Below are positions 36,452-43,237 of a stretch of DNA of 64,000 nt, in pieces (the stretch's first letter is position 1; each line of letters begins with the position of its first letter). The translations under genes and the position numbers were made by a program. The notes under the pieces were generated by a model that was not told the DNA's origin, did no database searches, and was given only the letters and a program-made list of their open reading frames with translations. The stretch comes from Chryseolinea sp. H1M3-3 (GTDB lineage Bacteria > Bacteroidota > Bacteroidia > Cytophagales > Cyclobacteriaceae): contig NZ_JARKMY010000002.1 in NCBI RefSeq assembly GCF_029360725.1, positions 682,001 through 746,000 on the forward strand. The letters run 5' to 3'.

Positions 36452-38441
36452 GATTTTGATATAAAGTTGTCCCTTGATTCTCCTTACGCAGCCATTCTAC
36501 GGTTTCCTGAACAGTTCGGAAGGATTTATAACGAATACCAAATTTATTGATATTCAGTTCAATTGACTCCAGGTATTCCTGTACTTCCAGATCTCTTTCA
36601 AGTGGTTGAATCAATACGATACGTTTTAGTCCGTTTTTGGCGGCCTCTGGCAGGATCGTGGTGAGCATCCAGAGTTGGTCTTCCTTGGCGACGTGACCCT
36701 GATCAGTCAGATCTGAAATCCAAGTAGGGGTATTGTACGCGGTTAAGAATTCAAGGGCCTTAGAAAAAACCTGACGGTATTGCTCACTGGAAACCGGTCC
36801 CCGCCACGTCACCCCAGTGGAATTCATCGTTGCATCGAAAACGATCTTAGCATAAGGCTCATCCAACAACAATTGCATCTGCAAATTGTCGGGTTTTGGT
36901 AAATGCAACGTAAACTTTGTGAATTTATTGAGTTCGCTTTCTACGAAGACGGTGCCACCCAATGCTTCACACTGCAGCTTTACCAGGTAAAGACCCAAGC
37001 CTCTTCCTTCTACGTGCCTGTGAAAACGGTGATAAAGTTTAAATACATTGTCGCGGTGGGTGTTGAGATCGATACCCAGCCCATTATCTTTTACCGTAAG
37101 CACAAATTGGTCGGCAAGTTCTTCCGATGAAATTTCAATGACAGGGGGCTGATCCAACGAGCGATATTTGATGCTATTGCTGATCAGGTTATACAGAATG
37201 CTATGAATCATCGGCTTAACCGAATAGATTACTTCGCACTTGCTGAAATCATTTCTAAAAGCCACATGGTGTGAATAAATCTCGTGTTCCAGAATGTCAT
37301 GAATAGATTTGAATTCATCGTACAAAGAAATTTTCTGCCTGATTTGGAAGATATCCTGGCGTATATCAATGATCTTGATGAGGTCCTTTATAATGTAGTC
37401 AAGCTGTTCTGTCGATGACTGGATGTGTTTAAAGATCTCCACGTTTTCCGCGACAATGCTTTTTGGGTCAATCAAGGCGAGTAACCCTAACAAACTGGCC
37501 ACAGGGCCCCGTAAATTATGAGAAACTGAAAATGAAAACTGCCTTAATTCATTATTATGCTTTATAAGTTCAGTGTTGGTTTCTGTTAGGACCTTATTGG
37601 CTTCAATTAATTCTGATTGTAACGATTGATTTTTTTGAAGGAGAAGTCTCCGCTGTCCCTCAATAATTTGATTAGCATCCCATAGTCTGTCCTGATTGGT
37701 TTGCAAGACATGACTTTGCTCTAAAATTTCAGCGTTCTTTAACTGAATTTCAGCATTTTTCAAAAGCAGCGTTTCATTCGCAGTATTGAGTTGTTTGATA
37801 AGTTCAATGTTTTTTCCCTCCGTATTTTCTGAAAGCCTTTTCAGAAAGATGATATGCGCCATCAACGCCCAATAGACGACGAAAATAACAACATTGGCAA
37901 AGTAGTAGTTGGTCGCTTTCAAATTTCCTTGGTGATAGGGGACACCAAATGCATTGTGCAGTGGATCATACGCCATGAGTAGCAGTAGCCCAATAAGCGA
38001 ACAGGTCACCAGGAATTTCTTCTCGTTTAATGAAAAAAGGACCCAGGGAATTACACAACTGGATAAGATGATGAACCTGAAAGTGAAATAATCAAGTGCC
38101 TGCTGAAATTCGGGATAAATTGTTTTAGCATAGACTGAGAGAAACGTGCCGAAAATGGGGATAATGAGGCTGATCCAAATCCGCGCTGAATCATTAAAAC
38201 CCTTCAAGTTGAGTGGTATCACCAGCAGACAAAGCATTCCGGCAGCAGGAATGGCAAATGTGATCAAATTCCAACCATACCACAGATAATACATACTAAA
38301 CAGAAACAGGCTGATGGCTAGCAGCACGAGACCGATGGCATTGGATAGAATGATGCCGCGTTTTTCTGCGGAAGATTTCGAATAAATAGTGCCGCAGTGA
38401 ATAATTGAATGAAAAAACTTTGTCAAAGGGCCATTCTCCAT
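36426..38441 (-). CDS. Membrane sensor histidine kinase with C-terminal STAS-like domain
   Basis: A 671-residue protein. Residues about 25-205 hold six or seven hydrophobic segments, a membrane sensor. A coiled coil (about 205-300, many NAEI/LQ repeats) leads to the HisKA-type helix with phospho-acceptor His in FSVSHNLRGPVAS and an ATPase domain (SNSIKYRS, KDNGLGIDL, GRGLGLYLVK). After the kinase core (about residue 520) comes an extra domain of about 145 residues with VTWRGPVSSEQYRQVFSKALEFL and TWISDLTDQG, resembling the SpoIIAA/STAS-like proteins common in Bacteroidota. No response regulator is adjacent. It overlaps the PAP2 gene by 26 bp. Confidence 0.88.
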   Translation of the reverse strand: MENGPLTKFFHSIIHCGTIYSKSSAEKRGIILSNAIGLVLLAISLFLFSMYYLWYGWNLITFAIPAAGMLCLLVIPLNLKGFNDSARIWISLIIPIFGTFLSVYAKTIYPEFQQALDYFTFRFIILSSCVIPWVLFSLNEKKFLVTCSLIGLLLLMAYDPLHNAFGVPYHQGNLKATNYYFANVVIFVVYWALMAHIIFLKRLSENTEGKNIELIKQLNTANETLLLKNAEIQLKNAEILEQSHVLQTNQDRLWDANQIIEGQRRLLLQKNQSLQSELIEANKVLTETNTELIKHNNELRQFSFSVSHNLRGPVASLLGLLALIDPKSIVAENVEIFKHIQSSTEQLDYIIKDLIKIIDIRQDIFQIRQKISLYDEFKSIHDILEHEIYSHHVAFRNDFSKCEVIYSVKPMIHSILYNLISNSIKYRSLDQPPVIEISSEELADQFVLTVKDNGLGIDLNTHRDNVFKLYHRFHRHVEGRGLGLYLVKLQCEALGGTVFVESELNKFTKFTLHLPKPDNLQMQLLLDEPYAKIVFDATMNSTGVTWRGPVSSEQYRQVFSKALEFLTAYNTPTWISDLTDQGHVAKEDQLWMLTTILPEAAKNGLKRIVLIQPLERDLEVQEYLESIELNINKFGIRYKSFRTVQETVEWLRKENQGTTLYQNHDRSVDRV

Positions 38442-38835
38442 TATTCCAGTGTCAAAGTTATTGAATTACGCATGATCAAATTTTAACCGTATCGGGATTA
38501 GACTTTAATCAATCGGTGTCCATGCCGATAAAGAAAAGTTTACTCGTAAAATATCAAACATAACGTATGATTGGCAAAAATCTAGTAAAGTTTCGATGAT
38601 TGTCTGAATCAAGGGCTTGTACGGCTTTTGGTAATCATTGTTACAATAGTGGCTTCGAAAACCTCTGTCGCCAAATTATTATGGAGATGAATGTAGTTCA
38701 TGGCTAAATTCCGGTACACTCATGTACATGAACTGATAGGATGTATTCGGTTGTCTTGTGCTGCTTGAAACCTTCAAACGAAAACCCAAAACTTACTTTT
38801 ATATTGTAATTTACTTACGCCGACCTTAAACCTGT
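38442..38835. other. 394-bp divergent spacer
   Basis: This spacer lies between the kinase (minus) and the flavoprotein (plus). It holds an 8-bp inverted repeat, AGTTCATG at 38695-38702 with CATGAACT at 38727-38734, which could be an operator. No coding frame or terminator is seen. Confidence 0.3.
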
Positions 38836-40320
38836 ATGGAGAAATTTGACCTTGTTGTAATCGGAGCGGGACCTTCTGGATATGCTGCTGCGATGCGTTC
38901 CCTTGATTTCAAGAAAAAAACATTGCTCATTGAAAAAGACAAAGTCGGTGGAGCCGGGGTAACGAACGGCGCACTGTCTTCCAAAACGTGGTGGGAGTTG
39001 TCGCGGGAAACTGCATCGTTTCGAAAAAACTTAAAACGATTTAACATCGAGGTACCGAGCATTAATTACAAAGAGATGCAGTTGGCAGTGCTGACCGCCA
39101 TACAGGAAAGAAAAGACATGTTAGAAGAACACATGCAGCTAATGAAGGATTCTCATTTCAATAACCTGCTATCGTTCAAAAAAGGTAAAGCGCGGCTACT
39201 GAACCAAAATGAAATCGAAATTGAGCCGGATGAAGGGCTAAAAGAAATAATATGGGCTGACAACATTATACTGGCAACCGGCAGCCATCCTCGACATCTC
39301 CCCGATTTGCCAATCGATGAAAAAATTGTCATGACCAGTGATGGCATTGAACGCATGGAGGATTTTCCGGAAAGCATGGTGATTGTTGGAGCGGGAGTAA
39401 TCGGTTGTGAATATGCGACGATTTTTTCGGGCTTTGGAAAAACAAAAGTTTCACTGATAGATAAAGGTTCCAGAATTCTTCCATTCGAAGATGAAGATGT
39501 GGTTCGTGTTATTGAACGCAACATGGAAAACAGTGGTATTCTTATCCATCGTAACTCCCATCTGATACGCATGGAAATAAAAAATGGGAGAGTAGAATAT
39601 GAGCTGCAATACAATGATGGAGCAAAGGCAACTTTCAATGTAGCCAAAGCATTGATCGCTATCGGCCGGACGCCTAATTTAGAGGGTTTGTGGAACAGCG
39701 ACATCCCTATCCATATTTCGAAACGTGGGATCGAAGACAATGATACGCAAACAAATATTTCCAATATCTATGCCGTTGGCGATATCACTGCCGACATATC
39801 ATTGGTAAATGTGGGGGAACTCGAGGGACGCTACGCCGTTGAAAAAATTTTCGGTCAGCCAAAGAAAAAGCTTGTTTATGAAAACATCAGCACCATCATG
39901 TTTCTTAATCCTGAAGTTGCTGGTGTTGGCCTAAATGAAACGCAGGCGAGGGAGAAGGGATCGGATTACAAAGTCGTCACGCTCGATTACAGTTGTATAC
40001 CAAGAGCAATTGCCAAAAGGAATACGCAGGGCTTTATTAAATTGATGGTGACCAATTCTGAACCGATGAAAATTCTCGGCGTTAGAATTATCGGCAATCA
40101 GGCATCAAGTGCGATACAGGCTATCGCATTATTGATTTTTATGGATAAAGGGATTGAAGAATTGTCGGAGTGTGTTCATCCGCATCCATCTATCACTGAA
40201 GGTGTTCAGGAATGTGTAAGGATGTTATTGGGAAAATCCATGTTCAAACCCGATGCCTTAAAAGGGAAACTTTCCTGTCGTTGCAATATTAAAGGTGTGT
40301 ATTCAGATTTAAGGTTTTGA
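38836..40320 (+). CDS. Pyridine nucleotide oxidoreductase, DLD/transhydrogenase-like, redox Cys pair absent
   Basis: A 494-residue FAD/NAD(P) oxidoreductase. FAD site: DLVVIGAGPSGYAA and ILATGSHPRHLP; NAD(P) site: MVIVGAGVIGCEYATIF; second FAD motif: NIYAVGDITADISL. In place of the C-x4-C of dihydrolipoamide dehydrogenase the helix reads GGAGVTNGALSSK, with Gly41 and Ala46. The C-terminal His-Glu pair is kept (H450-x4-E455 in HPHPSITE). An added tail carries C481-R-C483. Overall it resembles soluble transhydrogenase (SthA), which also lacks a disulfide. It cannot be a lipoamide dehydrogenase; the acceptor is unknown. Confidence 0.85.
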   Translation: MEKFDLVVIGAGPSGYAAAMRSLDFKKKTLLIEKDKVGGAGVTNGALSSKTWWELSRETASFRKNLKRFNIEVPSINYKEMQLAVLTAIQERKDMLEEHMQLMKDSHFNNLLSFKKGKARLLNQNEIEIEPDEGLKEIIWADNIILATGSHPRHLPDLPIDEKIVMTSDGIERMEDFPESMVIVGAGVIGCEYATIFSGFGKTKVSLIDKGSRILPFEDEDVVRVIERNMENSGILIHRNSHLIRMEIKNGRVEYELQYNDGAKATFNVAKALIAIGRTPNLEGLWNSDIPIHISKRGIEDNDTQTNISNIYAVGDITADISLVNVGELEGRYAVEKIFGQPKKKLVYENISTIMFLNPEVAGVGLNETQAREKGSDYKVVTLDYSCIPRAIAKRNTQGFIKLMVTNSEPMKILGVRIIGNQASSAIQAIALLIFMDKGIEELSECVHPHPSITEGVQECVRMLLGKSMFKPDALKGKLSCRCNIKGVYSDLRF

Positions 40321-40387
40321 TGTAGTATTATCTTCTCAAGAGTTCATAAAAACATAGGACATAAGGACAAAGACCTGATTAATTCAC

Positions 40388-41353
40388 ATGGATAGAAGAA
40401 AAATAATTATTGACACCGACCCTGGTGTCGACGATGGCATGGCAATTCAGCTTGCATTGAATAGCAAGGAATTTGAAATACTTGGTCTTACCACGGTCTT
40501 TGGAAATGTTGATGTGGAACTGGCTACCATTAATACCTTGCGATTGTTACATATCGCTAACCGAAATATCCCGGTTGCCATAGGCGCAGCAAACCCATTG
40601 AAAGGGACATTTACATATGGTGTACCCTTTGTGCATGGCGATGATGGCCAAGGAAATACATGGGTACCAAAAAGTCCACTGAAACCTATTGAGCTTTCCG
40701 CTGCTGAATTTATTGTCCAGCAAATACTAGCCCATCCGGGGCAAGTGACGCTTATTGCGATCGGGCCGTTAACCAATTTGGTATTAGCGCTTGAGTTAAA
40801 TCCGACTATCGCAGATGTTGTAAAAGAGATAATCTTGATGGGAGGAAACGCGTTTTGCGCAGGTAATGCAACACCTGCCGCGGAGGCTAATGTTTTATCC
40901 GACCCAGAGGCTGCAGATATTGTCCTTGGTGCGAATTGGCAGGTTACAATGGTTGGTTTAGACGTTACACACAAAGTGTTCATGCATAATTCTGTCCTTG
41001 AAAAGATCGCAGAAAATAGAACGCCGCTTAATGCATACGTTGCGTCAACGTTTCCGTTTTACAGAGACTTTTTTGTAAAGGCAAATAAAATTGAAGGTAC
41101 CTACGTTCATGATTCAAGCGCCATAGTCTATTGCCTCAAGCCTGATCTCTTTGAAACGGTACAATGTCCTGTCAGGGTTGAGACCACCGCATGCATAAGC
41201 AAAGGAAAGACATGGCCTTCACTAGGAGATTCCGATCATGAAGAAGGTGACGCACTAGTGCCCTGGAAGAACCGGCCAAAAATAAACATTTGTGTTGCCG
41301 TTAATTCAAGTGAGGTAATTGATTTTATTACACAACGTTTGATTCAAAGCTAA
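40388..41353 (+). CDS. Nucleoside hydrolase (IUNH family)
   Basis: Splits ribonucleosides into base and ribose. The 321 residues start with the calcium-binding motif IIDTDPGVDDGMAIQ, and continue with VHGDDGQGN, a conserved strand LIAIGPLTNLVLALE, KEIILMGGNA, and EANVLSDPEAADIVLGA, followed by the late VHDSSAIVYCL and the C-terminal Asp region. It is 67 bp after the flavoprotein gene. Whether it prefers purines or pyrimidines cannot be told. Confidence 0.92.
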   Translation: MDRRKIIIDTDPGVDDGMAIQLALNSKEFEILGLTTVFGNVDVELATINTLRLLHIANRNIPVAIGAANPLKGTFTYGVPFVHGDDGQGNTWVPKSPLKPIELSAAEFIVQQILAHPGQVTLIAIGPLTNLVLALELNPTIADVVKEIILMGGNAFCAGNATPAAEANVLSDPEAADIVLGANWQVTMVGLDVTHKVFMHNSVLEKIAENRTPLNAYVASTFPFYRDFFVKANKIEGTYVHDSSAIVYCLKPDLFETVQCPVRVETTACISKGKTWPSLGDSDHEEGDALVPWKNRPKINICVAVNSSEVIDFITQRLIQS

Positions 41354-41450
41354 TTTTTGGAAACAAAGTATATCGGTGGTCCTGCGTATAAATTCCGTTA
41401 GAAAATTTTTTAGGATTGCTTAAGAAAATGACACAAGGTAATTCACACGT

Positions 41451-42032
41451 ATGAAGCGAGTAACAATTTTCTGTGGTTCCAGCACAGGATCAGAAGGCGT
41501 TTTTATAGATCAAGCAAAAGTACTTGGTGAAAAACTAGCACAACAAAATATTCAAATTATATACGGAGGTGCTAAGGTCGGGCTCATGGGTGCCGTTGCC
41601 GATGCGGCGATAGCACATGGAGGACAAGTTATTGGTGTAATTCCAAACTTTTTGAGATCCAAAGAAATTGCGCATGAAGGACTGACAGAACTGCTAATTG
41701 TAGACAGCATGCATGAACGCAAAATGAAAATGCATGAACTTAGCGACGGTATTATTGCTTTGCCCGGAGGCTTTGGAACCCTGGAGGAACTTTTTGAGAT
41801 GCTAACATGGGCACAGCTTGGCCTGCATAAAAAGCCCATTGGTTTACTCAATGTTAATGGCTTTTATGATTCTTTAAACCTGTTGCTTCAAAACATGGTC
41901 GCTAAAGGCTTTTTGAAGGCCATCAACTATAAGATGCTTTTGATTAGCGGAAACATTGATGATTTGCTTCAGCAAATGCAAAGGTACATTGCACCGATGG
42001 TGGGAAAATGGATTACAGAAGATAAGGTGTGA
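41451..42032 (+). CDS. LOG family protein (TIGR00730 Rossmann fold)
   Basis: A 193-residue nucleotide phosphoribohydrolase of the Lonely Guy type, which frees a base (such as adenine or cytokinin) from its 5'-monophosphate. The signature PGGFGTLEELFEMLTWAQLG is complete, with the SMHERKMKMHELSDG segment and the N-terminal FCGSSTGSE. Next to a nucleoside hydrolase it suggests nucleotide salvage. Confidence 0.93.
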   Translation: MKRVTIFCGSSTGSEGVFIDQAKVLGEKLAQQNIQIIYGGAKVGLMGAVADAAIAHGGQVIGVIPNFLRSKEIAHEGLTELLIVDSMHERKMKMHELSDGIIALPGGFGTLEELFEMLTWAQLGLHKKPIGLLNVNGFYDSLNLLLQNMVAKGFLKAINYKMLLISGNIDDLLQQMQRYIAPMVGKWITEDKV

Positions 42033-42159
42033 TCTGTCTTTTTCAATCTTTTTTGATATAGCAATTATAAAATGGCGCCCACTATTTTTAACCCGTTTAT
42101 TGTAACCAATCAGTAAACGCATAATCTAATTTCCATAAAACAACTAATTGGAAATTATT

Positions 42160-42690
42160 ATGAAAAAAATCACAATGTTCACCGCCGCGCTGTGGCTATC
42201 GACCGGCTTGTTCGCGCCGGTATTGGGACAGGATAATCCGAAATTATCAGATGAAGAGGTGGCCCATGTTGCCGTTGTAGCGAATCAGATTGATATCGAC
42301 TATGCGGAAATCGCCAAGCAAAAATCTAAAGACGCTGACATTCTGAAATTTGCAGAAACCATGGCGAACGACCATAAAGCCGTCATTAATCAAGCATCCG
42401 ATCTTGTGAAAAAACTTGGTGTTACTCCAAAAGAAAATTCGGTTAGTAAGAAGTTATTGACTGATGCGGATCAAACAAAGAAGGCGCTTCAGGGAAAAAC
42501 AGGTAAGTCCTTCAATAAAGCTTATATCGATAATGAGGTTGCATACCACAAGGCGGTTATCAATGCTGTAGAGGGATTATTGATTCCTGAAAGTGAGAAT
42601 GGTGAGCTCAAAGCGCTGCTGCAAAATGTTGTTCCTGCTTTAAAAACACACCTTGCTCATGCAGAAATGGTTCAAAAGATGTACAAGTAA
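42160..42690 (+). CDS. DUF4142 family periplasmic protein
   Basis: A 176-residue exported protein with a signal peptide (MKKITMFTAALWLSTGLFAPVLGQ). The mature part is a four-helix bundle of the DUF4142 type, with FAETMANDHKAVINQASDLVKKLG, DNEVAYHKAVINAVEG and ALKTHLAHAEMVQKMY holding the regular His positions. The family is ferritin-like in fold; the role is unknown. The frame opens at a TTG 12 bp earlier, but the ATG at 42160 starts the signal. The cupredoxin gene begins one base after its stop. Confidence 0.9.
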   Translation: MKKITMFTAALWLSTGLFAPVLGQDNPKLSDEEVAHVAVVANQIDIDYAEIAKQKSKDADILKFAETMANDHKAVINQASDLVKKLGVTPKENSVSKKLLTDADQTKKALQGKTGKSFNKAYIDNEVAYHKAVINAVEGLLIPESENGELKALLQNVVPALKTHLAHAEMVQKMYK

Positions 42691-42691
42691 T

Positions 42692-43108
42692 ATGAAATGG
42701 ATTATGAAGAATCTGATACTACAGATCTTCATAATCTTCTTCCTATATTCCTGTACACACACATCAAAGAATGACTCAGCCTCAAATGAGGAACCTTATG
42801 CCGTTGAAGAGGATATTCCCGCTCAGTTAAGTCCCCAAAAAGAGGAAACGGTTCATGTCGTTGAAATCCGCCAAATGCAATTTGTGCCTGACACCATCAA
42901 AGTTCATAAAGGTGATCGTATACTCTGGGTGAACAAAGACATTATGAATCATGATGTTACTGAAACATCAAAGAAAACTTGGAGCTCCGCACCATTAAAA
43001 ACAGGTAGTTCATGGACGCTTGTTGTGACTGAAGGTGCAGATTACTATTGTAGCCTCCATCAGGTAATGAAAGGGAAAATCATTTTACAAAGTGATCAGA
43101 ATGAGTGA
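42692..43108 (+). CDS. Cupredoxin-domain lipoprotein (amicyanin-like copper site)
   Basis: A 138-residue lipoprotein: the hydrophobic segment ends FLYSC (Cys21). The cupredoxin fold follows (VVEIRQMQFVPDTIKVHKGDRILWVNKD). Type 1 copper ligands are all visible: His87 in MNHDVT, Cys120, His123 and Met126 in YYCSLHQVM. The C-x2-H-x2-M spacing is that of amicyanin and pseudoazurin. I chose the ATG at 42692, just after the DUF4142 stop; the frame extends upstream inside that gene but without family support. Probably a periplasmic electron carrier. A second start, MKN, lies 12 bp further. Confidence 0.85.
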   Translation: MKWIMKNLILQIFIIFFLYSCTHTSKNDSASNEEPYAVEEDIPAQLSPQKEETVHVVEIRQMQFVPDTIKVHKGDRILWVNKDIMNHDVTETSKKTWSSAPLKTGSSWTLVVTEGADYYCSLHQVMKGKIILQSDQNE

Positions 43109-43201
43109 GATTTCCTTTAAAACCATCATGTGTGCCAATAGATTAATTCAATCGTTAGTTTAAAGCCCTCCAAAAAAAAATATTGACAAACGCTGGCAAC
43201 A

Positions 43202-43233
43202 TTGACGAGTTAGGCACCTTTTAGTTAGTTTTG
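43202..43233 (+). promoter_or_regulatory. Candidate promoter for the FAD/Fe-S oxidoreductase gene
   Basis: TAGTTTTG at 43226-43233 matches TAnnTTTG exactly; TTG at 43202-43204 lies 21 bp before it. The start codon is at 43238, so the transcript would have almost no 5' leader. Confidence 0.35.
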
Positions 43234-43237
43234 GCAC

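Noticed and set aside
39153-39764. 203-codon minus-strand frame
   Set aside because: Lies wholly inside the flavoprotein gene in antisense; Ser/Ile/Pro-rich shadow of a long coding frame.
40447-40983. 178-codon minus-strand frame
   Set aside because: Antisense shadow of the nucleoside hydrolase gene, whose motifs are clear.
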